Counted from the stretch's first letter, positions 15,924 through 25,411 are shown. The stretch: 54,751 bases of DNA from Methyloceanibacter marginalis (GCF_001723295.1 NZ_LPWD01000455.1:1-54751); one strand, 5' to 3'. Numbers and translations: made by a program. The notes: generated from the sequence alone by a model not told the origin.

Positions 15924-17740
15924 CTCTGCACCCCGGCGCGTGCGTTATCGGCGAAAATTTGCGTCCGACAATATCCAGTACGCCAGCGACCTGGAAGCAT
16001 AGCTGCCGCGGAACCGTCGTGTAGTCTCCCCTGTAGCGCTTACTTACCTGATCTAGGGAGTTGACGAGCTTCTGTCTGTATTCCGCATGCGAGGGCCCGG
16101 GAGCGGAATGCCATGCCGAATTAAGCCTGGCCCATCGAGGCCACTGATGCGAGGGCTCGCGCTGTAGTCGCTGCTGAATACGGCTTGTGATCAACGCGGA
16201 AGCTTCAGGCATCATCAGCCTGAGAGGAGATCCTCCATGTCCGGCGCATAGAAGGCGTGCTTAGGGTGCTGTTCTTTCAGCTTGATCGGAATCTCGAAGC
16301 CGATCTCCAGTGCCGTGCGGGTCATGAACGCCTCGTAAATGGGGTATTCACGCCGTGCTGCCTGGAAATGAGCAATATGTCCCTGGCGGGTCGCCGGATA
16401 GGCGGTGGTCAAACTCGGCTCGTGGTGCCCGGTGATGCTCAGCAACGCATCCGACTGTTCCCAGCGCCCAGAGATGCCGTCGACGGTTTCACTATCAAGC
16501 GTTGTACCGAATGTCGTCAGCATCCAGCGCGGGGCATCGCTCGAGATGGTACCTGCCCGCATGGCCTTGCACCGAGCCCAATAGAAGGGACTAGCGAGAT
16601 GCAATATCGTGTCGGCCATGTATCCGCCGAGCAGGAAGGGACTCTTTATCTCTCCGAGGGCCTGATCCCTAAAATGAGCGTGCTCCCGGTCCGTGTGGGA
16701 CGGAATGACAGGCGCGTTTTTGAGCATGCGCGCTCCGTATCCGCCATTCGGGGGGGCGACGCATTTATGCCTCACGCCAAGCAAATGTGCTGCGCGCTTC
16801 GCCAACCAGACTCCTGATTTCGAATCGGCGAAATCGTGATTGCCTCGACGTCGAGCAGGTTGCCACGCGTGGCCATTGCGACCAGATATCGTGTATCCAA
16901 CCCAGCACTTAACGTGGCGGCTCCTTTGCCGCCTAATTCCGCGCGAATCCGCCCGAAGGTCTTAGTAACACTCTCGCGAAGGCGTTCAGCCCACGCTGGA
17001 ACCGATTCTCCCTCGATCGGAAGCGGCGGGGTCCAATAGCGGCTCGACGACACAATGCCGTCTGGCGTCAGCGTTGTGCTTGAGGCCGGTGCGATCTGCC
17101 AAATGTCTTTGAACAAAGTGTTGGGGAACGAGAGCTGCGTGGTCGCCAGAAACTCGCGGACCGAAAGGTCATCCAGTTCGGTTGGAACGCAAAGCGCGAT
17201 CAGATCAGGACTCGTTGCGATGTAGAGATCGCCGCCAAACAAACCGTAGAACAGCGGGACCGCGCCCCAGGCGTCGGTTATGACCTGGACCGTCGTTGGA
17301 GCCTGCGCCCGAATGAGGGCAGCCGGATGCTCGGGCTCAACTGACTTGGCATCGAGCTTCCACTTTCCGGCGATTCCTATGGTGCGGCTTGCCCCCAGTC
17401 GCTCACGCACAGCAACGTCCGACACCAAAGGATCCCCGACAACACAGAATAGTTCACCACCAAGAGTAGTCGGCGCATAACCCCAGTAAGTGGACTCCGT
17501 CGCTACGAGAGCTCCCCATGGTCCCCTCATTTTATAAGCGGCCTGCATCTCGACCGGAGGCCTTGCCAATACCCCGAAGATCTCGGAGGCCCTGGACCGG
17601 TTACTGCAATAAACTATATCCATTGGACCAAGCGTGAGTTTCGGAAAAATTCCACTCTCCAAGTCGAGCGGTTGCCTAGCCTGCTTTTGGAATTCGCTTT
17701 TTTCGGCGCAAGACAACGTCTTGCCGATAATATTGACCAT
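15814..17740 (-). CDS. asparagine-synthase-like protein (frameshifted)
   Basis: Three consecutive frames join to about 640 residues. Part one (17740 to about 16790) has a glutaminase-type N-terminal domain without the catalytic N-terminal Cys (VATESTYWGYAPTTLGG, DAWGAVPLFYGLFGGDLYIA), then the ATP-pyrophosphatase loop as LSAGLDTRYLVAMATRG. Part two, after one missing base, reads LAKRAAHLLGVRHKCVAP and GGYMADTILHLASPFYWAR. Part three starts at a TGATG junction (16215) and may be the remaining C-terminus or a coupled small gene. The missing Cys and the altered SGGxD loop (SAGLDTR) indicate an amidotransferase-like modifier of sugars or nucleotides rather than a true asparagine synthetase. It overlaps the end of the DUF616/FkbM gene. 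The exact 3' end is uncertain. Confidence 0.65.
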
Positions 17741-19469
17741 CGCCCAAAGCTACAGAGAAGGCTTCTGGCGTTGCCGGCACAACTCGTACAAGAGCGTTAA
17801 GAGGCGATTTCTTATCAAGGAGTTCGACGTCGAATTTTTTGATAATCCAACTGCGATCCGATGGTGAAACATGGAGAAGCTCAACTAATGCCGCAAAATC
17901 TTCAAAACTATCTAGCATTTCCAGCATGCCTGCGAGAGCGCGAACTTCATGTCCTTCGACATCGACCTTGATCAGCAAGCGGATCCCGGAGGCGACATCT
18001 GAATCATCGCCAAGGACTTTCGAAATCGTCGTTGTTGGTACGGTGATGGTTTGGTTCTTGTCCTTTGTCTCGCTGTCTTCTCCGCCAATACGGCTTACTC
18101 CTGACCAATTGTAGTCTATCAAGAACGGCGCTTCGCCTACGTGATTGGACACAGCGGTTTGAATAACATCAGCGCGAATCCTCGCCTCGGCGAGATTCCA
18201 TTCCAAATAGGGTGCAATTAGCGGGTTAGGTTCGAAAGCCAAAACTTTTGCGCTCGTCGGCAGTTTTGTGCCTAGCAGCATTTCCCCATAGTTGGCCCCT
18301 ACGTCGATTATGTGGGTCCACGGACCTTCTGCAACTAAGCGGCACCATATTTTGAGGGTCAGCGGATTTAGGTCGCCCGCTCGGCGAAGCAGTTCATGTC
18401 CACGTCTGTCCGAAGGGCTGACATGAAACCGGGGGCGAGCGGCTTCCTTAGCCGGGCGTAAAGAGTTAAGAGGCGGCCTTCGCGGCGTGCGCAAGCGGCT
18501 TTTCACAGCTCGTAGCGGCGCCGTGAGGCGCCAACTAGTCGAGGACCGCAGTTGCGAGACCGAATGCTCTAACGTCGATAGTGCCTTTCTCGTGGCAATA
18601 TGATCTGCGCGTTCGCGGTCAAGGGCAATCTTCGCAGCGTCTTCCTTCGCTTTTTCCGCTGTGAGTGCCCTTTCATATTCCTGCATCTGAAGTTCGAGGG
18701 TCCGAATGCCGACCGCGGACGGAACTTGGCCGAGTCTTACGATGGTAGCGCGCTTGCTTTCGCTTCGCCCTGCCGTATGGGGCCAGGAGTGAAATTGTGA
18801 CGCATGCGTATCGATTGGCAACACTTGCGGGCGCAGATTGCTGGATCGAAGAACAACGTTTAGCGACAATTGATCGCGCCTGGAGTAACGTAGGACGTGA
18901 GCGCACCAAAAGCGCATAAGTTCTCGAATATCCGGGTTGCGATGGTCACGCAGCATCAGGCCTGTCCAGAAGGGCTTTTCTTCCAGGGCCTCGGGGCATA
19001 CTAGAGAATAGTGATTCAGTTGCTCGAAAACGCGGCCCTGTTCGTCTTTGCCCTGATGCACAACGGCTAAGAACTCATCGAGCACCGTTTCCCTGAATGC
19101 GTGTTGGCCGATCCCAAACCCCGTTTGCTCATCGAACTGTTCAAAGAGCTTCTCGGGCGCTTTGGTTAGAAGAACGCTGTTGTCGATGTAGAGCGAACAG
19201 TCGAACTCCGGGAGGCATTCGAAGGGCTGGATCTTGAGCGCACGCTGACTCCGAATTGGGTCCACACCGAATAGAGTTGGAACGCGCCGAACCTGCCAGC
19301 TGGTGCTCTGCAACTTTGCGTCATCCGTCAAACAAATGAACGGAACGGATGATATGGCCGCGACGGATTGCTCATTTAAGCGCTCGTAGTTTCCAACAAG
19401 TGTCGTGAAGACACAGAAGTTGGGTTGTAAGGAGTTGCCGCTAGGATTCCGTAGTGTTTCGTTGCTCAT
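17676..19469 (-). CDS. DUF616 glycosyltransferase - coiled coil/tag - FkbM methyltransferase fusion
   Basis: A 597-residue three-part protein. Residues 15-245 match DUF616 (MUCI70/TOD1-like) glycosyltransferases: FCVFTTLVGNYERLNEQ, PFICLTDDAKLQSTSWQVRR, IKIQPFECLPEFDCSLYIDN-type segments. Residues 255-308 are a coiled coil ending in STSWRLTAPLR (310-320), which here sits between domains instead of at the C-terminus. Residues 380-590 are an FkbM-family SAM methyltransferase: IIDVGANYGEMLLGTKLP, VLAFEPNPLIAPYLEWNLAE, LLIKVDVEGHEVRALAGM. The protein would add a sugar and then O-methylate the product. It overlaps the asparagine-synthase-like gene by 65 bp on the same strand, implying coupling. 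The reading frame is intact throughout. Confidence 0.85.
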   Translation of the reverse strand: MSNETLRNPSGNSLQPNFCVFTTLVGNYERLNEQSVAAISSVPFICLTDDAKLQSTSWQVRRVPTLFGVDPIRSQRALKIQPFECLPEFDCSLYIDNSVLLTKAPEKLFEQFDEQTGFGIGQHAFRETVLDEFLAVVHQGKDEQGRVFEQLNHYSLVCPEALEEKPFWTGLMLRDHRNPDIRELMRFWCAHVLRYSRRDQLSLNVVLRSSNLRPQVLPIDTHASQFHSWPHTAGRSESKRATIVRLGQVPSAVGIRTLELQMQEYERALTAEKAKEDAAKIALDRERADHIATRKALSTLEHSVSQLRSSTSWRLTAPLRAVKSRLRTPRRPPLNSLRPAKEAARPRFHVSPSDRRGHELLRRAGDLNPLTLKIWCRLVAEGPWTHIIDVGANYGEMLLGTKLPTSAKVLAFEPNPLIAPYLEWNLAEARIRADVIQTAVSNHVGEAPFLIDYNWSGVSRIGGEDSETKDKNQTITVPTTTISKVLGDDSDVASGIRLLIKVDVEGHEVRALAGMLEMLDSFEDFAALVELLHVSPSDRSWIIKKFDVELLDKKSPLNALVRVVPATPEAFSVALGDGQYYRQDVVLRRKKRIPKAG

Positions 19470-19842
19470 TTTTTATCACCGCGCAGGCACTACCATTGCT
19501 GAGACTGCCAAACTCCCTATCCCTGAACAGCCATTTAGGTATCGGGACGAGCCGGATGGTCGGAAATTTCGATGCCTAGGTCGACCCTCTTGCGGCACGC
19601 ACGAGTTTCTAGCTTCTTGCGTCTTGAGTTTCTTGGTAGCGGGCAGCTCGCTCACCAACGTATGTAGCGCAGCGAAGGGTGCGTGGACCTCTCAAATAGC
19701 GCCTCAAGCTTTTTGGGAGTGGAAATTAGCTGTCTAAAGTCTCCGGACCGGTTCGTTCAGTGATCGATGACTTCATTGCACTACGCTCTCGCCCCACCAT
19801 AGACGCCCTGATAATATTGCAACCTCGTTTCAGGAGGTACAA
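19470..19842. other. 373-bp divergent intergenic region
   Basis: Separates the minus-strand fusion gene from the plus-strand sulfotransferase. Both promoters must lie here. A strong ribosome site (GGAGG, 19833-19837) serves the plus-strand gene. No conserved ORF, repeat or operator was recognised. Confidence 0.45.
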
Positions 19843-20537
19843 TTGATAAGAACTCGTGCAACGGCCAAACGGTCACAGGAACTGACTAAGTACAGCAAAC
19901 TATATCAGTCCTATGCGGCTATAGTCCGTCGTGGATTGCCGTTGCTTCCCTCAGAGACACAGTACAACATATCTATATCCCATGATCGGCGCTTTTTATG
20001 GTATCGCGTAGCAAGGTTTGCACGCGAACAGTATTTTCGGCAATCGATGCGGGAGGAATAAAGCTAGATGCCGATCATCCCATGAATTGTTACTACCCGC
20101 CAAAACACTTTGCGAATTATTTCAGATTCGCTTTCGTTCGCGACCCCTTGGATCGTCTCGCTTCATGCTGGCGCAACAGGGTTCTGGATCAGAATTATTT
20201 TCATCTTAGTGGCGATCAGCGTCAATCGATGTCGAATTTCAACTCATTCATCGATTGGGTGCAGACAAAAGACCTTGAGACCTGCGATGTTCACCTGCGT
20301 CTACAATGTCGGCTTATTGACCTCAATCACGTTGACTTCATTGGTCGGTTCGAAAATTTCGATAATGATTTCCGCGTTGTTGCTGCGCACATTGGCTTGC
20401 CGGTGGTCGATATTCCGCACGAAAACCGCAGTAGTTCATCAACATCCGCCGACCTTTACAGTTATGAAACGAGAAAACGGGTAACTGATTTATACGCCAA
20501 AGATGTGGCGATTTTCGGATATACTGGCCGTCTATAG
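19843..20537 (+). CDS. sulfotransferase family 2 protein (frameshifted)
   Basis: A Sulfotransfer_2-type enzyme, a class that sulfates carbohydrates in other organisms. The start is TTG 19843, fixed by GGAGG six bases upstream. The first frame ends ISHDRRFLWYRVA; after one missing base near 20015 the second frame continues KVCTRTVFSAIDAG, so the PAPS-binding segment reads FLWYRVAKVCTRT. Downstream, FAFVRDPLDRLASCWRNRVL is the 3'-phosphate site and DFIGRFENFDNDFR, then HENRSSS near the C-terminus, are family-typical. Joined length is about 231 residues. It is the only plus-strand gene in a long minus-strand block. The break falls inside the cofactor site, so if the shift is real the enzyme is dead. 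Confidence 0.72.
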
Positions 20538-20688
20538 TTTGAGTGCCTCTAGCGGCGTCGAGTGTCGGCTAATCATCTGTTCTGTCCCGCGGCGGCGATC
20601 TTATCGATGGGCTCTTACGCGGCCGCAAACTTACATGGGAACCTCTCCACGGATTGCGATTTCGACCCGAAGTGGTGCATGCTCGCCA

Positions 20689-21536
20689 CTAAAGAAGCCG
20701 TATACGATAGATCTCGAGCGAAAGACCGAAGAGTTTTGTGATAACTCGCAGCTCTTCTAATGGATCGATACGCTGGCTACGAAGGAACTTGTAGAAAGCT
20801 CCGTCGCGCTGGTCGATGGGCCGCTGGTGGGTGGCTACAACAGAACCGATAACGAACGTATCGATCCCAAACCTTCTGGAAAGGTAAGCCCCTAGTAAGA
20901 GGTCTACGCCATAGCCGCTCACAGATTCTTTGAACACCCACGCCGCTTCCTTAAGGGCTCGCCTTGACAGACACGGCATCATGATCTCGATCGTGTTGGT
21001 GACCGCTGTACGACCTTCCAAGCCGGTCTCTCGAAGGGCGTCCCAGCGCCCGGGCTGTCATGGCTCAGCGCCGGCTGGGCCGCATCTAAGGAAGAGTTAT
21101 CCACTTCAGCAAACAGCGCATTCAGTTGGTCGGTGCTTAGCTCAATGTCATCGTCCAAGAAGAGTACCCATTCATACCGATCGAGCAGATCTGGGCTTTC
21201 ACAGGTTATCTTAGAAATGGCAGTGCACTTGGAACCTATCTGATGGCAGGCTATTTCAACCTCCGGCCTAAGGTCGGGCACGCCATCGTAAAAGTTAAGT
21301 AGCAGATCAAACGACCGATTTCTATTAGAAAGAAGTGCCTTGTTATAGCTGTTCGCTGAGCATTGAATAAAGACTAGGAAGCGCCTCTGCTTTCCTCTAT
21401 CGAACAGCAGCTTGAACTCTATCTTTGAGTAAAAATCACGTTGGGACTGCCGTACACGTTCGATAAGGGGCACTTCAGCTTTGGGAAAACCGGCCTTCTT
21501 CAAGCGTTGCAACACTGACCCGAGGATCAATGACAT
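20689..21536 (-). CDS. DUF707-like glycosyltransferase (frameshifted)
   Basis: Frame one (21536 to about 21015) has FLVFIQCSANSYNKALLSNR, FDLLLNFYDG and EWVLFLDDDIELSTDQLNAL, a DxD-containing nucleotide-sugar site. After one missing base near 21015 the second frame reads TNTIEIMMPCLSRRALKEAA and YGVDLLLGAYLSRRFGIDTF, then SVVATHQRPIDQRDGAFYKF. This is the DUF707 pattern (putative glycosyltransferases with a His near the end). Joined length is about 282 residues. It overlaps the preceding methyltransferase-like gene by 10 bp and ends the long rfbC-led transcript. Confidence 0.68.
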
Positions 21537-22711
21537 TTGCTAGAGCCTGCTCGCAGCAACGGTTTCAGAAAGCTTCCTACCAACCTCACTGGACTGGTGA
21601 CCCGCCACATCGTGGACCGTTTAACCGCCGAGAGTTGATCCTTCGCGTCCTGGCGCTTCCTCTTCTCCACTTCTAAAGCCGAGGCTTGTTGTGCAATTAC
21701 ACTCTGGCTATGGCAGAAAAGATTAAACAGTTGGGTCAGTCTCCGCCCAGCTGAAGGATTATCTCTCAACCAATTTAGCGTCTCTGCCACGATACCTTCA
21801 AAAGTTCCAACGTACGCGAGCCCCAGATGAAAGTAATCATTGCGCCAGACTGGCAGGCTGCTCTCTAGGTCCTTCCAATTTGATTGCATCTCGCTTGCAT
21901 TGAGCGCGCCGTATTGCACTACAACCACGCCTCGATCAGACATTTTCCGGAGCCATGCCTTGAGTTCCAACGTGCCGTCATTGATAACAAGAGGGCTGAC
22001 GTGCAAGAAATCTATTGAACCATCCTCGAAGAATGACAACGCGTCTTCTAATCGACCGCGGATATAGTGAGTCATATCTCGGAACCGTGTCTCAGCTAAG
22101 TTTCTGAAGTTGCACCATTCGGAATCATCGGCCCAAGCGTCTATTGCGATGCATTCAGCTGTACTGCCATAGCCTCGTCCCGCTTCGCACGCAGCAAAAA
22201 ATGCTTCTCCGGTAGCAACACCGAGCTCAACGTATCTGCGAGGCTCTAGGAGCCCAACCAAGACAGCAATAATTGGGACAACGTCGCGTGACCTGTCTTC
22301 TGGGCCTACTTCAGGCACAGATGGAATGCTTCCCAGATGCAACGGATGGTCTGAAATTCCAGCCCAGTCGCACTTTGTTTCAGAGAGCTGCCTGAAAGTT
22401 GTAGGTTGGTCCAATCCCCGACCAGAGACGGGGTGTAGCCCAATTTTTATCTCGTCTCCCTCGACTTGGGCAACCGGGTCCTGCGTGTCAGGTGAGGGCA
22501 CCCAACCGAGCGCCCTTTCAGCACTATGGACCGATGAGCGCATGACAGCGGGTGTATCGGGAGGATCGAAGCTCTCTTTTAGAAAATCATCGACGACCTC
22601 AATAGCCTGTTCCATGCCTCCTGTGTCCTCAGGTCGGCAACCATACTTGAGAACGAATCTTCGCAGATCCGAATCCTGACCAGATTTCAGAAGCTCCCGT
22701 AAGTGTACCAA
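21527..22711 (-). CDS. degenerate class I methyltransferase-like protein with SWRhTxPhR tag
   Basis: A 394-residue protein. Residues 140-290 align by eye with the methyltransferase_24-type domain of the 634-residue neighbour: LVGLLEPRRYVELGVATGEA here versus LVSLLKPRRYVELGVHHGAS there. Where the neighbour has HIDGFHSF and VVLFHDVN, this protein has FLHVSPLVINDG and VVVVQYGALN, so the Asp/His residues expected for metal and catalysis are gone. The N-terminal 130 residues are unrecognised. A coiled coil (EVEKRKRQDAKDQL) and STMWRVTSPVR (366-376) close the protein. Likely a non-catalytic partner, or an enzyme with altered chemistry. It overlaps both neighbours by 10-25 bp. Confidence 0.65.
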   Translation of the reverse strand: MVHLRELLKSGQDSDLRRFVLKYGCRPEDTGGMEQAIEVVDDFLKESFDPPDTPAVMRSSVHSAERALGWVPSPDTQDPVAQVEGDEIKIGLHPVSGRGLDQPTTFRQLSETKCDWAGISDHPLHLGSIPSVPEVGPEDRSRDVVPIIAVLVGLLEPRRYVELGVATGEAFFAACEAGRGYGSTAECIAIDAWADDSEWCNFRNLAETRFRDMTHYIRGRLEDALSFFEDGSIDFLHVSPLVINDGTLELKAWLRKMSDRGVVVVQYGALNASEMQSNWKDLESSLPVWRNDYFHLGLAYVGTFEGIVAETLNWLRDNPSAGRRLTQLFNLFCHSQSVIAQQASALEVEKRKRQDAKDQLSAVKRSTMWRVTSPVRLVGSFLKPLLRAGSSKCH

Positions 22712-23460
22712 TGGTGACCTTCATTTGGCGACTTATTTGCTTTGGCCTCATAGGCAGAAATTCCGCAGTCAATTTTGAACGCTAGCCTTTCAAGAGAGCG
22801 AACAGGCACGTGGAGTATTTCACCCACTGGTGGGCCGGCTATTGGCTGAGCGCCCCTCCAAGGTGCTACCCCGTGGTTCCCCATAGAAATTTGAAAAGTT
22901 GGAAAGCGTGTTGCCCAAGGGGCAGAAATCGAAACTTTCGAAAAGGTCGAGGGTGTATTCAGCGTGAAGTATCGCTGAACGATCGGGAAGTCACAGAATG
23001 AGCCGAATTCAGATGGCAGCAGATTTCGCCAAACGAAAGAAACGACTGTCTCAGCATGAGTAGCCAGAGCGTCTTCTAGGCCAGCCCTGTCGTTAACGCG
23101 GTAGAACTCGTCCGCGTCCAGAAAAAGCACCCAATCAGCTCCGTCTTCAAACGCTCTGCGCGCCAATCGATTCGATACCTGATTCTGGTAATAACCCTGC
23201 TGTCGAAGGGCAAACCTTGAAATGGCTTTAGGATAAGCGTTGGCAAAAAACTTAGTTATCTCTTCTGTGCCGTCTGTTGACTGGTGGTCGACAACATAGA
23301 TGTGGTCGAAGAGTTGCAGGGCTCTTTCCAGTACGTATGGCCAGATATCTCGCTCATTGCGTATCAATGAAATCGCCCTGATATCCAACTCATGCCCCAA
23401 CGTGCGTTTTGAATGTCCTCTTGCAACACGATCAAGAGCGTGCAAGCGATCTGGCAGCAA
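22687..23460 (-). CDS. family 2-like glycosyltransferase
   Basis: A 257-residue GT-A enzyme: ISLIRNERDIWPYVLERALQ near residue 31, then HIYVVDHQSTDGTEEITKFF (a GT2 donor loop with the DH/ST pattern of the Glyco_tranf_2_4 subgroup), and the metal site ADWVLFLDADEFYRV near residue 110. GNHGVAPWRG lies in the acceptor region. Length is short but complete for this subgroup. It follows the GT2/methyltransferase fusion by 11 bp and overlaps the next gene by 25 bp, so it belongs to one transcript. Donor unknown. Confidence 0.8.
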   Translation of the reverse strand: MLPDRLHALDRVARGHSKRTLGHELDIRAISLIRNERDIWPYVLERALQLFDHIYVVDHQSTDGTEEITKFFANAYPKAISRFALRQQGYYQNQVSNRLARRAFEDGADWVLFLDADEFYRVNDRAGLEDALATHAETVVSFVWRNLLPSEFGSFCDFPIVQRYFTLNTPSTFSKVSISAPWATRFPTFQISMGNHGVAPWRGAQPIAGPPVGEILHVPVRSLERLAFKIDCGISAYEAKANKSPNEGHHWYTYGSF

Positions 23461-23471
23461 CGGCCCCGCAG

Positions 23472-25376
23472 TCAGCGATTTTTGTTAAGGGATAAAGCTC
23501 GCGCCAGCGCCCGCAATGGCTTTGTGATGCGCCATGAAGTAGACCTTTGAAATTCGCTGATCTGCATTTCCAGCTGCCTTATTCTATTGTCTTTGGCTTG
23601 CAGGGCATCCTTCGATGGCTTTTGTATCGCCGTTTCGGGAAATTGACCGAGGCCACCAAATAGCACTATTGCCAGGTCCAATATATCGTCCGACAGTAGC
23701 GAAGCCGATCGCCCCTCAATCGGACGCCTGAGCGGACTATGTTCACCTACAATTAGAACACCTAATCCATGTCCGTGGCCAAATGCAAAACTCGGGTACT
23801 GCTTACGAATTTGGTTCCAGAAGCGCCAAACGCCGAAGTCGGCTCGGTATTCGTTCACATCGTGAAAAAGTACTACACCCACGTCAGACAGCTTTGGCTG
23901 CCACGTAGTGAAGTCATTGCGGACAGCGTCGAATGAATGGAATCCGTCGATATGAAGCAGGTCAACCGACGAGTCCTCAAATTGCTCCAAAGCGGAATCG
24001 AAGTTTTTTCGAATATAGCCAGCAAAGGAATCATAGCTTTTCGAAATATTGTTGCGAAAATCAGTGAAGACACTGTCGACATGTCTGCCCGCGTGCGGGT
24101 CCCCAATCCAGCTGTCTATGGCCACACAATTGCACCGTAGCTGCATCCTTTCCACCGCTTGACAAGCAGCTAAGAAACTCGCTCCGTGGTGGACGCCAAG
24201 CTCGACATATCGACGGGGTTTCAGAAGTGACACTAGGCTGAACAAAAATGGAATATGCTCACTCCATGCGCTGGGGACTGGATCCCGCACATTCCAGAAG
24301 GCTGCTTGTAGTGCGGCAAAGATATCGCTCTGAGAAATCTCCTGAGGCTGCACTGAAGGTAGTTTTGAAAAATGCTCAGCGCCAAAATCGCAGCTTAATG
24401 TCACCTCTGAAGCGTTGCTCTCAGTTGAGAGTAAGCCAGCTTCGATCTTACTCGTAACCTCTACGACGCGACGTTCAGTATCAGCGTCCAAGTAGGGCTG
24501 ATACCCCTTTAGGTTGTTCATGCAGGCCACCATCTTTGTGTGGTCATCTGTTCTCATGCAGCGGCGGATATCTCTCAGCTCCGCTTCCACAAAACGATGA
24601 ATAATGTGATGTTTGACGAGGTTTGCGTTTGATCCCGAACCGTTCTCATAGGCCTCTAAAAGTTTCTTTCCGTATAGGCCTCTTGAGATTTTCATACGGT
24701 CTGAATGTGTAGCGGATGCACCATGTCTGCGCACTCTCGTTGAGACCTCCGGAACAAAGACATTGTCGAATCCAGCTTGGAAAAAGCGCAACCAAAGATC
24801 GTCATCTTCGTAGCCACGCAAAGTCTCGTCAAATCCTCCAACTGCGTCAAATGCTTCGTGAGAAATGACAGCTGAAGAGACCCACACCATCATGTCATTC
24901 CGCAAACAAGCCGCCAGCGTGCGCTTTGGATGTTCCTCTCCCCGGTTGGTGGCCCCAAGATAGGAGCGCTTGAATACACAACCTCTCTCATCCATCAGAT
25001 CGACATCGCTATACACCCAACCCAGTGGTCTCGCTCGACGCTCTGCAAACGGCTCTATGAGATTCTCGATGTGATCGGGTAGCCATAGATCATCTTGATC
25101 CAAGAAAGCGAGCAACGCTTCCTTCACCTCTCTAGCGCCACGATTTCTCGCCGACGACTGCCCCTCTTGTTGCTGCCGCACAAGCCTGATCTTCTCATTC
25201 CTATCCGCAAATGCTTCGACGATTATTGGGCCATCGTCCGTAGACCCGTCGTCGACGACCACCACTTCCGTCGGAAGGACAGACTGAGACAGGATGCTGT
25301 TGAGTGACCCTTCGATATACTTCCCACCATTGTGCAATGGGATTATCGCAGCAACAGCCTGTTGTTGTTTGGCCAT
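23472..25376 (-). CDS. GT2 glycosyltransferase - methyltransferase_24 fusion with C-terminal SWRhTxPLR tag
   Basis: A 634-residue bifunctional protein. Residues 8-230 are a GT2 domain: AAIIPLHNGGKYIEGSLNSI, EVVVVDDGSTDD, ALLAFLDQDDLWLPDHIENL, and GFDETLRGYEDDDLWLRFF. Residues 375-545 are a SAM methyltransferase: SLLKPRRYVELGVHHGASFL, CNCVAIDSWIGDPHAGRHVD, DLLHIDGFHSFDAVRNDF, VGVVLFHDVNEY, with metal-type Asp/His residues kept. Residues 590-610 are a short coiled coil and STSWRITKPLR (612-622) is almost terminal. A tandem add-sugar/methylate function is likely. It starts 35 bp after rfbA. Confidence 0.87.
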   Translation of the reverse strand: MAKQQQAVAAIIPLHNGGKYIEGSLNSILSQSVLPTEVVVVDDGSTDDGPIIVEAFADRNEKIRLVRQQQEGQSSARNRGAREVKEALLAFLDQDDLWLPDHIENLIEPFAERRARPLGWVYSDVDLMDERGCVFKRSYLGATNRGEEHPKRTLAACLRNDMMVWVSSAVISHEAFDAVGGFDETLRGYEDDDLWLRFFQAGFDNVFVPEVSTRVRRHGASATHSDRMKISRGLYGKKLLEAYENGSGSNANLVKHHIIHRFVEAELRDIRRCMRTDDHTKMVACMNNLKGYQPYLDADTERRVVEVTSKIEAGLLSTESNASEVTLSCDFGAEHFSKLPSVQPQEISQSDIFAALQAAFWNVRDPVPSAWSEHIPFLFSLVSLLKPRRYVELGVHHGASFLAACQAVERMQLRCNCVAIDSWIGDPHAGRHVDSVFTDFRNNISKSYDSFAGYIRKNFDSALEQFEDSSVDLLHIDGFHSFDAVRNDFTTWQPKLSDVGVVLFHDVNEYRADFGVWRFWNQIRKQYPSFAFGHGHGLGVLIVGEHSPLRRPIEGRSASLLSDDILDLAIVLFGGLGQFPETAIQKPSKDALQAKDNRIRQLEMQISEFQRSTSWRITKPLRALARALSLNKNR

Positions 25377-25411
25377 GGCAGGTTCTTAGCAGAGGAAACG
25401 GAGTGCGAAGT

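Noticed and set aside
16215-16215. TGATG overlap read as a natural two-gene junction
   Set aside because: Possible, but the summed length (about 640 residues) fits one asparagine-synthase-like protein and the shift has the same single-base-loss direction as the others, so one gene is preferred.
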